Shown here: piece by piece, positions 1-9,854 of the stretch | Position numbering within the stretch: position 1 is the first letter of the stretch | Layout: each line of letters starts with the position of its first letter | Source: Succiniclasticum ruminis DSM 9236 | GTDB taxonomy: Bacteria; Bacillota; Negativicutes; Acidaminococcales; Acidaminococcaceae | Length of the DNA stretch: 64,000 bases | Assembly: GCF_900112895.1 (NCBI RefSeq) | Contig: NZ_FONL01000001.1 | Location: forward strand, 157,149-221,148 | Direction: 5' to 3' | Made by a program: the position numbers and the translations under genes | Notes under the pieces: model-generated | What the model was told of the DNA's origin: nothing | Database searches by the model: none | Seen by the model: only the letters and a program-made list of their open reading frames with translations

Positions 1-44
1 AGTCAATTTCTGTGGTGAAAATTCCTGAAAAAACAGTTTGCCGG

Positions 45-1352
45 TTATTTTTCTTCCTTCGTTTCCCCGCCGTTTCCGGTTACATGGGTAACGATTATTT
101 TTTTCAGCCTGTGCTGGTCGACTTTTGAAACCTCAACTTTTAAATCCCGGTAGGTAAACGTGTCTCCCTTTTTGGGGACTTCCCCCAGGGACTCCACGAC
201 CCAGCCGCTGATGGACTGGTTTTCCAGATTGTAAAGGTCAAAATCCAGCTGGATGTATTCGAACAGGTCGCGCAGGCTGGCATTCCGGGAATTGCTGTCG
301 CAGGAGACCAGGTACCGGTTGTCGCCCAGTTTATGGAACACGGACACGGCCTCATCGTGCTCGTCCCAGATTTCCCCGACCAGTTCTTCCAGTATATCTT
401 CAATTGTAATTACACCGGCCACGCTTCCGTAACTGTCGATTACCGCCGCCATCTGCAGTTTATTATGCTGGAGATTTTTCAGCAGCAGGGAAATCTTTGT
501 AGAACGGTGGACATAGGCAATATTTTTTAAAATCGTTTTGATATTAAATTTTGGGTCTTTTAAATAGGAATTGTAAAAATCCTTGGCGTGGAGCAGACCT
601 ATAATGTTGTCTTCTTCTTCATCGTAAACAGGAAGACGGGTAAAATGATTGGTCGTGAACAGGCGGTAAATTTCCGCATTGCTGTTGGTCACGCTGCAGG
701 CTACCATATCGACCCGGGGGGTAAATATTTCCTTGACACGGATGTCGTTAAACTCAATGGCGGACTTAATCAGATCGCTTTCATCCTCACTGATGGTCCC
801 TTCATTTTCCACTTCGTCAACCATAACTTTCAGTTCAGCTTCTGTAATCGTAGGCCTGGCCGTCTTTTTCCCGGCTATATTCTGGCTAAGGCAATCTTTC
901 AGCTTTTTAAAAATATAATTAAGGGGGGTAAACAGCCTGGTATTCCACCACAGCAGCTTATGCACAGCCAGCAGAAACGGCTCGGAATACTCTTTCGCCA
1001 GGCTTTTGGGGGAAATTTCACCTACTACAAGTATAACAACCGTTGTAATTGCCGTAGCTATGGACACACTGCCCTCATCCCCGATCAGTTTAATACACAA
1101 AAGGGTAGCAATCGAGGCCGTACCTATATTCACAATATTGTTTCCTACCAGAATTGTGGAAAGGACTTCGTCAAAATGGTCCAGCAACTGCAATATACCG
1201 GCGGCGTCTTTGTTCCCATTTCGGGCCAGATGCTTTATGCGGATTTTATTCACGGTACTGAGCGCCGTTTCCGATGCGGAATAAAACGCGGAGCCGCAAA
1301 GAAAAATGACAAGGATCACCAGATACCGGTACAGTTCGTTTTCAACAATCAT
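45..1352 (-). CDS. CNNM/CorC-family membrane protein (hemolysin-like)
   Basis: Polytopic inner-membrane protein of 435 residues with the three-part architecture of the CNNM/CorC (HlyC) family: an N-terminal DUF21 membrane domain (about residues 1-185, several hydrophobic helices, including the conserved VGEISPK stretch), a pair of CBS domains (about 200-335) and a C-terminal CorC/HlyC transporter-associated domain (about 345-425). Members are implicated in Mg2+/Co2+ homeostasis; the name hemolysin is historical. The ATG at 1352 follows GGAAGGA. Length is normal for the family. It lies 50 bp downstream of the calcium ATPase gene on the same strand and may be cotranscribed with it, which would group two cation-handling proteins. 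Substrate cannot be read from the sequence. Confidence 0.85.
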   Translation of the reverse strand: MIVENELYRYLVILVIFLCGSAFYSASETALSTVNKIRIKHLARNGNKDAAGILQLLDHFDEVLSTILVGNNIVNIGTASIATLLCIKLIGDEGSVSIATAITTVVILVVGEISPKSLAKEYSEPFLLAVHKLLWWNTRLFTPLNYIFKKLKDCLSQNIAGKKTARPTITEAELKVMVDEVENEGTISEDESDLIKSAIEFNDIRVKEIFTPRVDMVACSVTNSNAEIYRLFTTNHFTRLPVYDEEEDNIIGLLHAKDFYNSYLKDPKFNIKTILKNIAYVHRSTKISLLLKNLQHNKLQMAAVIDSYGSVAGVITIEDILEELVGEIWDEHDEAVSVFHKLGDNRYLVSCDSNSRNASLRDLFEYIQLDFDLYNLENQSISGWVVESLGEVPKKGDTFTYRDLKVEVSKVDQHRLKKIIVTHVTGNGGETKEEK

Positions 1353-1402
1353 AAAACACTATCCTTCCTCATTTGTGATTGCTTTTAACGTTACCTATGT
1401 TT

Positions 1403-4027
1403 TTATTTAAGGAGATGCTGTCGGAACAGCTTATGCAACCCGACAACAATAATGATAGACAACGCGCAAAGAATTACAACGGCCCATTCCTCTCCGCTCA
1501 GAGGCGCCGTACGCAGCACGCTTCCGCCAAACAGTGTCAGAAGATATTGGATGAGAACGATGCCGCCCATGACCTGGATAAATCCTTTATTGTCCAGAAT
1601 ATGGTCAAACAGGTCCAGTCCTTCCACCCTGACGTTAAACCCGTTGGCTACCGCCATGAAAATGTAGGCACAGAAAAAGCCCGTGTAGGTGTAAATATGG
1701 TCCGGCGCGTCACGGAAGAGGGAATCCACCCACGCGCTTTTATAAAACGCAACCGCAACCAGCGTCATCCATAAGCCGCCCAGCACAATCGTTGACATCA
1801 TGCCTTTGGAAACGATGGGGCCGCCCCGTTCCTTAGGCTTTTCCTGCATATATTTTTCCAGTGCCGGCTCGCCGCCGAATGCTAAAGCAGCCAGCGTATC
1901 CATCACCAGGTTGATCCATAAAATCTGGATAATGGTCAGCGGTTTTTCCACGCCGATAAAAGGCGCGATGAAGTTGATCAGCACCGCGGAAAAATTAATG
2001 GAGAGCTGGAACGTAATAAATTTACAGATGGAATTATAAATGGTACGCCCGTACAAAATCGCCTGTTTGATAGACAGGAAATTGTCATCCAGAATGACAA
2101 TATCGCCGGCTTCTTTGGCCACTTCCGTGCCGCTGCCCATGGCAAACCCCACATCTGCCCGTTTCAGGGCCGGGGAATCGTTGACCCCGTCGCCGGTCAT
2201 GCCTGTTACCAGGTTCATTTCCTGGGCAACACTGACAAGACGCAGTTTGTCCAGAGGCAGTGCCCGGGATACCACCCTGAGGAAAGGAAGATTGAGTTTT
2301 ACCTCTTCATCGGACATAGCCGCCAGTTCCTGACTGGTCCACACCTGCTCTTCAGGCCGCTGCAGCAGTCCGGCATCTCTGGCAATAGCCACAGCCGTTT
2401 CTTTCCGGTCTCCGGTGATCATGACAATCTGCACACCGGCTTCGTGCACTTTTTGAATGGCTTCCACCGCTTCCGGACGCACCTCGTCCCGGATCGCCAG
2501 GATTCCCGTCAACGCCATTCCCTTTTGCGGCAGTTCCGGTCCGTAAACGGATTTTGGGAAGGTACATAAGGCCAGCATGCGGATGGCCCGGCCTGCCAGT
2601 TCCACCATCTTCTCATCCAGAGCCTGTTTCATGGCCTCTGTAAAAGGAAGGCAGTGCCCTTTTTCGTCCCAGTAATAATCGCAGTACTGCAACAGTTTTT
2701 CCGGCGCGCCTTTGGCCAGGGTATATTCACTGGCGCCCTGCACTCCCGCAAAGGAATATTTGGTGGCGCTGTTGAAAGGAACAAATGTATTCCGTAACGG
2801 CATCTGCAGCTTGCGGTAGCCGCCAATATACCGGGTCAGAGCCCGTTCCGTAATATTACCGCCCACAATGGCGCCTTCCGCAACGGCGGCCGAGGTATTG
2901 AGGACCACGTTTTCATAGGCCATTTCCCGGATCGGAACAGGGAGCTGGTCAAAGGATTCGTATTCCTTAAGGTCTCCGGTGATAAAGTCCACAACCTCCA
3001 GCTGCCCTTTGGTAATGGTACCGGTTTTATCCGTAAACAGCAGGTTCAAACTGCCTGCCGTTTCAATCCCGTTCAGCTTGCGGACCAGCACATGGTCGTT
3101 CAGCATCTTCCGCATATTCAGGGAAGAAACGATGGCGATCATCAGGGGCAGCCCTTCCGGCACCGCCATTACAATGATGATGACAGCCAGGATCAGGGCC
3201 TGCACTACATCGCTGAGGACCTGGGCCGTATTGGCAATATACAGTGACCAGCCGCCTGCCAGAAACATCTTGTGCAGCAACACCGCAATAAAAATCAGCA
3301 GGCCTCCTGCATAGCCGAAGTAACTGATCTTATCCGCCAGATGCTTCAGCTTCAGTTTCAGCGGGCTGTCCCGTTCCACTTCCTTCAATTCCTGTACCAG
3401 CTGCCCGTAAACGGATGCGTCGCCGACCTTCTCCGCCCGCATCAGGCCCTGCCCTTCCACTACGACAGAACCGCGGTACAGGCAGTACGGATTCAGGAAA
3501 TCCGTCTCGGCCCCCCAGGAAAAATCAGGGGAAGCCGGCTTTTTCTTCGCTTCTTCGCTTTCTCCGTTCAAAGCAGCCTGATCCAGTTTCAGGGAACCTT
3601 CCAGCAACAAACCGTCCACCGGGATCTTGTCCCCGCTTTCCAGCTGCACCGCGTCCCCGACTACAATATCATCAATGCGCAGTTCCACCGGTTTCCCGTC
3701 GCGCCATACCTTGCAGGTGATGCGGCTGGCCTCTTCCTGCAGTTTCTGAAAGGCATTCTCGTTGCTGTATTCAGACAGTGTGGACACAAATGTCGCCAGT
3801 ATAATCGCGACAAAAATACCCACCGTCTCAATCCAGTCCGCGTAACCCATATACACAAAAACCACATTGATGAGCAAAGCCACAATGAGAATACGGATGA
3901 TGGGATCCTGGAAATTATCCAGCAGTTTATCAAAAAATGTTTGTTGCGGCGGTTTGCTTAACGCGTTGTTGCCGTATTTTTGTAATGACTGTGCAGCTTC
4001 TTCGCTGGTCAGGCCAATTTTGGTCAT
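1403..4027 (-). CDS. Calcium-translocating P-type ATPase, PMCA type
   Basis: An 874-residue P2-type ATPase expected to export Ca2+ across the inner membrane. Visible motifs: the M4 ion-binding loop PEGLPL (about 290-295), the phosphorylation motif DKTGT with the acceptor Asp at about 333, the nucleotide-binding KGAPE (about 439-443), the hinge TGDGVNDSPA (about 611-620) and the M6 NLVMD (about 706-710). M5 lacks the acidic residue of SERCA site I, so one Ca2+ per cycle (type IIB) is more likely. The ATG follows AGGAG at a 5-nt spacing. Length and C-terminal six-helix bundle are complete. It is separated from the gene upstream by a large hairpin terminator, so it probably has its own promoter or depends on read-through. 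Confidence 0.93.
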   Translation of the reverse strand: MTKIGLTSEEAAQSLQKYGNNALSKPPQQTFFDKLLDNFQDPIIRILIVALLINVVFVYMGYADWIETVGIFVAIILATFVSTLSEYSNENAFQKLQEEASRITCKVWRDGKPVELRIDDIVVGDAVQLESGDKIPVDGLLLEGSLKLDQAALNGESEEAKKKPASPDFSWGAETDFLNPYCLYRGSVVVEGQGLMRAEKVGDASVYGQLVQELKEVERDSPLKLKLKHLADKISYFGYAGGLLIFIAVLLHKMFLAGGWSLYIANTAQVLSDVVQALILAVIIIVMAVPEGLPLMIAIVSSLNMRKMLNDHVLVRKLNGIETAGSLNLLFTDKTGTITKGQLEVVDFITGDLKEYESFDQLPVPIREMAYENVVLNTSAAVAEGAIVGGNITERALTRYIGGYRKLQMPLRNTFVPFNSATKYSFAGVQGASEYTLAKGAPEKLLQYCDYYWDEKGHCLPFTEAMKQALDEKMVELAGRAIRMLALCTFPKSVYGPELPQKGMALTGILAIRDEVRPEAVEAIQKVHEAGVQIVMITGDRKETAVAIARDAGLLQRPEEQVWTSQELAAMSDEEVKLNLPFLRVVSRALPLDKLRLVSVAQEMNLVTGMTGDGVNDSPALKRADVGFAMGSGTEVAKEAGDIVILDDNFLSIKQAILYGRTIYNSICKFITFQLSINFSAVLINFIAPFIGVEKPLTIIQILWINLVMDTLAALAFGGEPALEKYMQEKPKERGGPIVSKGMMSTIVLGGLWMTLVAVAFYKSAWVDSLFRDAPDHIYTYTGFFCAYIFMAVANGFNVRVEGLDLFDHILDNKGFIQVMGGIVLIQYLLTLFGGSVLRTAPLSGEEWAVVILCALSIIIVVGLHKLFRQHLLK

Positions 4028-4062
4028 GAAGTCTCCTAATTAGTAAATGCGAATTGTTTCTG

Positions 4063-4141
4063 TGAATAAAAATAATGCGGCAAGGATAAGACATCGCAAA
4101 ACCGTCCGAAGTTTTGCTCATGTCTTGTCCTTTTCCGCATC
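4063..4141 (-). terminator. Long hairpin terminator between the YbjN-like gene and the Ca-ATPase
   Basis: Read on the minus strand, the 3' flank of the YbjN-like gene folds into a nested hairpin of about 67 nt: an outer arm ATGCGG/CCGCAT, a middle arm AAGGA-AAGACAT with its complement, and an inner GCAAAAC/GTTTTGC, followed by a T-rich run (4063-4073). It is much longer than a usual intrinsic terminator. Confidence 0.7.
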
Positions 4142-4145
4142 ATTA

Positions 4146-4682
4146 TTAATGTACAGGATGAATCGGGCTTTCGTCTTTTCCTTCTTCTTCCACATTAACG
4201 CCTACCGGGCCGCCTACTACGGCAGGCAGACGCAGCAGTTCGCTTTCCAGATGGGGCTGGATCACGTTCAGCAGCATGACAACGATTACTTCCGGATCAA
4301 AGGTTTCATCATTAGCAACCAGGCTGCAGTCCAGTTCCAGATTACCGTCCGGGGTCACGATGTATTTGAAAGCGCCAAAACGGTTGTTCAGCTGGTTCAC
4401 ATATTCCAGCACTTTTGCCTGGTTCTCTGTATTCACTACTTTATGGCCGATCAGTACCTTGATCATGCCGTAAATGGAATCATTCAGCACTACCTGTACA
4501 AACTGCTGCTGTCCCGCGGTCTGCAGTCCGCTGAAATACACTACTGTACGGAACTGGTCATCGTATACTTCCTTATGGAAACCGCTGACTTCACGTTCCT
4601 GCATAAACTTATCAAACTTTTCCGCTTTCACCCGGGGCGGATTTGTGTTACCCATCTGATCCTGTAAACTTTCCAATGCCAT
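4146..4682 (-). CDS. YbjN-domain-like cytoplasmic protein
   Basis: A 178-residue acidic protein without signal peptide or membrane segment. Its central part resembles the YbjN family (a type III secretion chaperone-like fold often labelled bacterial sensory transduction regulator), with the typical alternation of short beta strands (TVVYFSG, QFVQVVLND) and a helix ending in LNNRFG. No catalytic motif is visible and no precise function can be given. The ATG at 4682 is chosen because it follows GAGAGG by 8 nt; a GTG three codons earlier lies inside that ribosome binding site. A TATAAT box on the minus strand at 4823-4828, directly after the stop codon of the upstream ABC gene, would give a leader of about 130 nt. 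The gene is probably monocistronic, since a strong hairpin follows it. Confidence 0.6.
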   Translation of the reverse strand: MALESLQDQMGNTNPPRVKAEKFDKFMQEREVSGFHKEVYDDQFRTVVYFSGLQTAGQQQFVQVVLNDSIYGMIKVLIGHKVVNTENQAKVLEYVNQLNNRFGAFKYIVTPDGNLELDCSLVANDETFDPEVIVVMLLNVIQPHLESELLRLPAVVGGPVGVNVEEEGKDESPIHPVH

Positions 4683-4828
4683 GTTAAACACCTCTCAACA
4701 TATTAAATATTTTTAATAAAAAACTATTTCCGGCTGCCACAACGGTCATCCGGTTTAAAGGAACCGCTGATCAGGCAGCGTCCCCTTACAAAGCATAACT
4801 AATACCATATATAGTAATTTTAATTATA

Positions 4829-6565
4829 TCATAAAGAAGCCTGTTCCTGCCAGTACAGGGAATGAGTTTCCTTATCCAGATACAATACTTTCTGATGATA
4901 TTTGTTCAGCGTGCTGCGGTGCCCTACGCTCACCAGCGTGGTCTGTTGCGCCTCTTCCATCAGCAGCGTGTAGACCTTCGCTTCCGTTTCCTCATCCAGG
5001 GCGGAAGAAGCCTCATCCAGGAACAGCCACACCGGTTTGTAAATCAGCGCCCGGACAAACGCCAGCCGCTGCTGCTCGCCTACGGAAAGCACGTGGCTCC
5101 AGTCCGCTTCCATGTACAGCTTATCGTACAGGTAGCCGATGCAGCAGTCTTCCATCAGCTGTTTCAGTTCTTCATCGGTGCGGGTTTCCGTTCCGGGATA
5201 CAGCAGGGACTCCTTCAATGTACCCAGAGGAAGATACGGCCGCTGGGGAATGAACATCAGTTTGTTCTCCGCAGGGATTTCCAGCGTGCCTTTTACATAA
5301 GGCCAGATTCCTGCAAGCGCACGCAGCAACGTACTCTTGCCGCTGCCGGACACACCCTTGATCAGCACATTGGTCCCTGGTTCCAGCGTGAAAGAAACGT
5401 TTTGCAAAACAGCCGCCTCATCCGGCAGGGTCACATCCATGTCCGTGGCTGTAATCGCATCCGTCGCGCCGGGCCTGCGTTGCAGGTCCTGCTGCGCGTT
5501 TTCCTGCTTCACCTGCTTCATGTGGAGGCCGAAGCCGGTGAGACGTTCTACCACAGCCTGCCATTCCGCAATGGAGGAATACATATCCACAAAATACGAA
5601 AGGCTTTCCTGCACACGGCCAAAGGCGCTGGAGATCTGCATCAGGCCGCCCAGAGTGATTTCTTTGGCCAGGTACCGGGGCATGGCCACTACCAGCGGAA
5701 AGATGATGGCGATCTGGGAATACCAGCTGTTCAGCCAGGTCAGCTGCTTCTGTTTCTTGATGATGTTCCAGAAATTATTCAGCAACAACGTGAAGCGTTT
5801 TTTAAAGACGCTGCCTTCATGGCCTTCGCCGCTGTAAAAGGCTACGCTTTCCGCGTTCTCGCGCATGCGCATCATAGCAAAACGGAAGTCCGCTTCATAT
5901 TTCTGCTGCACGAAATTAAGCCCTACCAGTTTGTTGCCCACTTTATAAGTCAGCCAGGTACCAATCATGGAATACAGCAGGGCCGTCCAGACCAGATATC
6001 CCGGAATGTGGATATCCATTCCGGCAAGTTTGAACTGCAGGGGACCCGACAGATTATACAGGATAACCACAAAAGATGCAAATGTGGTAAATGCTTTCAG
6101 GATGCCGATGCCGAAGCGCAGTGTATATTCCACGAACATCCGGACGTCTTCACTGATACGCTGGTCAGGGTTATCGGTTGCCGTCCCGAACATCTGCAGG
6201 CGGTAATAGGTCTTGTGGTTCAGCCATTCATCAATGTATTCATTGGTGAGCCAGCGGCGCCAGTTGATGATCAGTACCTGCTGCAGATAAAAGGCGTACA
6301 CGGCCAGGATGATATAGATAAAAGCCAGCCAACTGAAGTGGAACAGTTCCGAAAAGATTTTTTCCTTTTCGTAATTCTGCAGCGCGCTGTAAAAAATATT
6401 ATACCACTGGTTGAGCTGCACCAGCATGAACACCACGCCCAGTGTCAATGCGATAATGGCCAGCAGCAGCAGATAGGCTTTTTTCTTTTCCTCACTCTGC
6501 CAGTATGACTTGGTCAGCGCCCAGACATTTTTTACAAAGCGGACGCTTTCATCCATCTTTTTCAT
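4829..6565 (-). CDS. SbmA/BacA-YddA-type ABC exporter, fused membrane and ATPase domains
   Basis: Half-size ABC transporter of 578 residues whose transmembrane part (about 1-340, six helices) is of the ABC_membrane_2 type found in SbmA/BacA, YddA and peroxisomal ABCD proteins. The ATPase domain follows, with Walker A GVSGSGKST (about 404-412), the signature LSVGEQQ (about 493-499) and Walker B LFLDEASSALDE (about 514-525). Family members are linked to uptake or export of peptides, cobalamin or fatty acyl groups; the substrate here is unknown. The ATG at 6565 follows GAAGGTG by 7 nt; an in-frame TTG one codon upstream is less likely. No peptide or cobalamin gene adjoins it, so context does not narrow the role. 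Confidence 0.85.
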   Translation of the reverse strand: MKKMDESVRFVKNVWALTKSYWQSEEKKKAYLLLLAIIALTLGVVFMLVQLNQWYNIFYSALQNYEKEKIFSELFHFSWLAFIYIILAVYAFYLQQVLIINWRRWLTNEYIDEWLNHKTYYRLQMFGTATDNPDQRISEDVRMFVEYTLRFGIGILKAFTTFASFVVILYNLSGPLQFKLAGMDIHIPGYLVWTALLYSMIGTWLTYKVGNKLVGLNFVQQKYEADFRFAMMRMRENAESVAFYSGEGHEGSVFKKRFTLLLNNFWNIIKKQKQLTWLNSWYSQIAIIFPLVVAMPRYLAKEITLGGLMQISSAFGRVQESLSYFVDMYSSIAEWQAVVERLTGFGLHMKQVKQENAQQDLQRRPGATDAITATDMDVTLPDEAAVLQNVSFTLEPGTNVLIKGVSGSGKSTLLRALAGIWPYVKGTLEIPAENKLMFIPQRPYLPLGTLKESLLYPGTETRTDEELKQLMEDCCIGYLYDKLYMEADWSHVLSVGEQQRLAFVRALIYKPVWLFLDEASSALDEETEAKVYTLLMEEAQQTTLVSVGHRSTLNKYHQKVLYLDKETHSLYWQEQASL

Positions 6566-6609
6566 CAAAAAACACCTTCACCACGTTACATTATGTAAAT
6601 TACATCCCT

Positions 6610-6638
6610 ATTTTATAAGAAAGAAAAACGTCTGGCAA
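6610..6638 (-). promoter_or_regulatory. Candidate promoter of the ABC exporter gene
   Basis: Minus-strand TTGCCA (6633-6638) and TAAAAT (6610-6615) are separated by 17 bp. The -35 box overlaps the 5' arm of the upstream terminator hairpin, a common compact arrangement. Confidence 0.45.
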
Positions 6639-6658
6639 GTATTTCACACCTGCCAGAC
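6619..6658 (-). terminator. Intrinsic terminator of the RND operon
   Basis: GTCTGGCA (6651-6658 on the minus strand) pairs with TGCCAGAC (6630-6637) and is followed by GTTTTTCTTTC, about 40 bp after the stop codon of the RND permease gene. Confidence 0.8.
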
Positions 6659-6695
6659 AAAATAAATTTCAGGTTTTTTTACAACTTTTCATAAA

Positions 6696-9600
6696 TCATG
6701 CTTCCGTCGTTTCTTCTTTATGTTTTCCTCTGCTGAAGAACCGTTCCACCACCACGAACAGCACCGGAATCAGGAAGATGCCTACGAAAGTGTTGAAGGT
6801 CATTCCGCCTACTACTGCGTTACCCATGGATACACGGGAACCGGCACCGGGGCCGGTAGCGATAGCCAGGGGCAGACAGCCCAGAATAAATGCGAATGAG
6901 GTCATCAGAATGGGACGCAGACGGAGATGGGCCGCATTGATGGCCGCCGTCACCACATCCTGCCCGCCTTCCAGATTCATCTTGGCATATTCCACGATCA
7001 GGATGGCGTTCTTGGCTGCCAGACCAATCAGCATGATCATGGCAACCTGCATGTAAATATCATTCTGCTGGCCACGCAGGAACTGGGAACCCAGGCAGCC
7101 CATGACCGCCGGGGGAACCGACAGCAGTACGGCGATGGGGATAGTCCAGCTTTCGTACAGGGCACACAGTACCAGGAATACGAATACGAGGGAAATCGCG
7201 TACAGTCCGTAAGCCTGGTTGCCCGCTTCCCGTTCGTCGCGGCTCTGATCGGTCCATTCAAAGGTGTAGGTGGTAGGAAGCACTTCGTGGGCCACTTCTT
7301 CCAGCGCAGCCATAGCCTGGCCGGTGGAATAGCCGTCAGCCGGGGTACCGGCAATTTTGAACGCGCTGGCGCCGTTAAACCGGGTAATGGAGGGAACCGT
7401 CATCTCAGATTCTACGGTAACAAGGGAATCCAGCGGAACCATTTCGCCGTTGTTGCTGCGTACAAAGAAGAACCGCATATTCTTCACATCATCGCGGTAC
7501 TGGGGCTGGGCCTGCATGACCACTTTCCAGGTACGGCCGAAGTTATTGAAGTCATTCACTTCCATACCGCCCAGGAATGTCTGCAGCGTCGTAAAGACGC
7601 TGGCAACAGGAACATTCAGGGATTCTGCCTTTTCACGGTTTACATTGAATTTGTAACCGGGGGTATCCGTATTGAATGTTGTGTATGCTACGCCGATTTC
7701 CGGACGCTGGTTGGCTTTCATAACAAACTGACGCGCATATTCATTCATCTGATTAATAGAGTCGCCGCCCAGATTCATAATGTACATACTCAGAGAACCT
7801 GTGCTGGAAAGTCCCGGCAGCGCCGGCTCGTTAAAGGCCATGATATTCATTTCCGGCGTTTCGGCAGCCATGGCATAGGTCCGTCCTATCAGCTCAAAGG
7901 TGCTGGTGGAGCGTTTGTCATATTCTTCCATCATGACCGGGATGATACCGGCGCTGGATTTCGGCGCCATGCTCAGAATATCAAATCCGTTTACAGGCAT
8001 AACATATTTTACGCCAGGTAATTTAGCCAGTTTCCGTGAAAAGTCTTCCATCTGTTTCATGCCGCGGTTAGAAGACGCGCCTTCCGGCAGGTTATAGGAA
8101 ATAATATACATACCCTGGTCTTCGTCCGGCACGTAACCGGTGGGCGTAATTTTGAAGAGGAGTCCGGTCAGGATACAGATCACCAGCAGGCCGCACATCA
8201 TCGCTTTGGAATAGCGAATGCACTTGCCCACCTGATTTGTATATTTTGCCAACGTGTTGGCATACCATACATTAAAACGATAGATGATCTTGCCGATAAA
8301 CCCCTTATTTGCGTCTTCACTGGCTGCGCTTGCGTGTGGTTTCAGCAGCTTGGCACAGAGCGCCGGCGTCAGCGACAGGGCAACGACAGCCGACAGCATC
8401 ATGGATACGGAAATTGTAAGAGCAAACTGTTTGTAGAGCTGACCGGTGGAGCCGCTCATGAAAGAAATCGGCACAAAAACCGCGGCCAGCACGCAGGCAA
8501 TCGCTACTACAGGGCCAGACACTTCTTTCATGGCCCGATACGTAGCTTCTTTCGGACTCAGACCGGTTTCCTGAATGTGATGCTCTACTGCTTCAACCAC
8601 GACGATGGCGTCATCGACAACCAGGCCGATGGCGAGGATCATAGCAAACATAGACAGGGTATTGATGGAAAAGCCCAGCAATACAAAGGCGCCAAAGGTA
8701 CCTATCAGGGAAACCGGGACCGCCAGCATGGGAACCAGAGTCGCCCGGAAATTTCCCAGGAAAATATAAACTACAACCAATACCAGGACCAGCGCTTCAA
8801 AGAAAGTGTGTGCTACTTTTTCAAGAGACTCTTTAACGAACTGCGTCTTATCCTGGGCGATTACCAGCTTCATATCCGGCGGGAACCGGGTTTCCGCATC
8901 TGCCAGCACTTTCCGGATTTCCGCTACGGTTTCAATGGCATTGGCATCCGTTGTAAGAGAAATCGGATAAATGACGGATTCACCGCCTTCGCCTTGATCC
9001 AAAAACAGGGAGGAAGGCGTATCCATACGCTCCCCTTCATAAATTTTGGCAATGTCTTTCAGTTTCATAATCTGCCCGTTCGCAGCCCGGACAATAATGT
9101 TGCCAAATTCTTCCGGCGTTTTCAGACGCCCCTGGGCGCTGGCAGAATATTTGAATTCCTGATCTTCCGCCGTAGGTTTAGCACCGATAGAACCAACCGG
9201 CGCCTGGATGTTCTGGCTCTGGATCGCGGCCGCAATATCGGCTGCAGTCAGCCCCAGCTGGGCCATCATGTCCGGTTTCACTTCCACGCGCATGGAATAT
9301 TCCGGGCCGTATTCGCCGACGGACGAAACACCTTTGACACGCTTGACCGGGTCAACCACGTTAGACGCGCCATAAGCTTTCAGGAACATACCGTCGTAGG
9401 TCTTATTAGGAGACGTCAACGCAAAATACATAATGGTCTGGGACGACATTTTAGCCGTTGTGATACCGTACTGGGCTACCTCGGTAGGCATAGAAGCCTT
9501 GGCCTGGTCCACGCGGTTCTGCACTTCAACAGACGCGATGTCGCCGTTCTTTTCCAGGTTGAAGTTTACGTCCAGCACATAACGGCCGGTATTGGTAGAA

Positions 9601-9842
9601 GTAGAACGCATGTCGCGCATGTTCTCTACGCCGTTGACCTTCTGTTCGATAGCCTGGGCGATGGATTCTTCTACCGTGGATGCGTTAGCGCCCACATAGT
9701 TGGTTTCCACTTCAATCTGGGGTTTTGTGATATTGGGATACTGTGCAATAGGCAGGCTGAACCCCGCGATAACGCCGGCAAAGACGATAACCAGGGAAAG
9801 GGCTATTGCAAATATCGGTCGGTCGATAAAAAACTTAGCCAC
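6696..9842 (-). CDS. RND multidrug efflux permease, HAE1 (AcrB) family
   Basis: A 1048-residue inner-membrane proton antiporter of the hydrophobe/amphiphile efflux family, the pump subunit of a tripartite exporter. The N-terminus (FIDRPIFAIALSLVIV) is typical of AcrB/MexB. The proton-relay Asp pair is present in TM4 (GLVVDDAIVVVEAVE) and the TM10 Lys in AAKNAILIVEY. The two large periplasmic loops and twelve helices fit the family length. The start is a GTG 8 nt after AGGAGGGA; no better ATG exists. It lies 12 bp downstream of the adaptor gene, forming a two-gene operon. No TolC-type outer-membrane channel gene or local regulator is present in the window, so the channel must be encoded elsewhere. 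Confidence 0.95.
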   Translation of the reverse strand: MAKFFIDRPIFAIALSLVIVFAGVIAGFSLPIAQYPNITKPQIEVETNYVGANASTVEESIAQAIEQKVNGVENMRDMRSTSTNTGRYVLDVNFNLEKNGDIASVEVQNRVDQAKASMPTEVAQYGITTAKMSSQTIMYFALTSPNKTYDGMFLKAYGASNVVDPVKRVKGVSSVGEYGPEYSMRVEVKPDMMAQLGLTAADIAAAIQSQNIQAPVGSIGAKPTAEDQEFKYSASAQGRLKTPEEFGNIIVRAANGQIMKLKDIAKIYEGERMDTPSSLFLDQGEGGESVIYPISLTTDANAIETVAEIRKVLADAETRFPPDMKLVIAQDKTQFVKESLEKVAHTFFEALVLVLVVVYIFLGNFRATLVPMLAVPVSLIGTFGAFVLLGFSINTLSMFAMILAIGLVVDDAIVVVEAVEHHIQETGLSPKEATYRAMKEVSGPVVAIACVLAAVFVPISFMSGSTGQLYKQFALTISVSMMLSAVVALSLTPALCAKLLKPHASAASEDANKGFIGKIIYRFNVWYANTLAKYTNQVGKCIRYSKAMMCGLLVICILTGLLFKITPTGYVPDEDQGMYIISYNLPEGASSNRGMKQMEDFSRKLAKLPGVKYVMPVNGFDILSMAPKSSAGIIPVMMEEYDKRSTSTFELIGRTYAMAAETPEMNIMAFNEPALPGLSSTGSLSMYIMNLGGDSINQMNEYARQFVMKANQRPEIGVAYTTFNTDTPGYKFNVNREKAESLNVPVASVFTTLQTFLGGMEVNDFNNFGRTWKVVMQAQPQYRDDVKNMRFFFVRSNNGEMVPLDSLVTVESEMTVPSITRFNGASAFKIAGTPADGYSTGQAMAALEEVAHEVLPTTYTFEWTDQSRDEREAGNQAYGLYAISLVFVFLVLCALYESWTIPIAVLLSVPPAVMGCLGSQFLRGQQNDIYMQVAMIMLIGLAAKNAILIVEYAKMNLEGGQDVVTAAINAAHLRLRPILMTSFAFILGCLPLAIATGPGAGSRVSMGNAVVGGMTFNTFVGIFLIPVLFVVVERFFSRGKHKEETTEA

Positions 9843-9854
9843 TTGGATTCCCTC

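Noticed and set aside
588..1388. A 266-codon plus-strand frame opposite the CNNM/CorC gene
   Set aside because: Shadow of the conserved minus-strand gene; composition is not protein-like.
4862..6508. A 548-codon open frame on the plus strand opposite the ABC exporter
   Set aside because: Same reasoning: antisense to a complete ABC transporter gene, with an atypical composition and no start signal.
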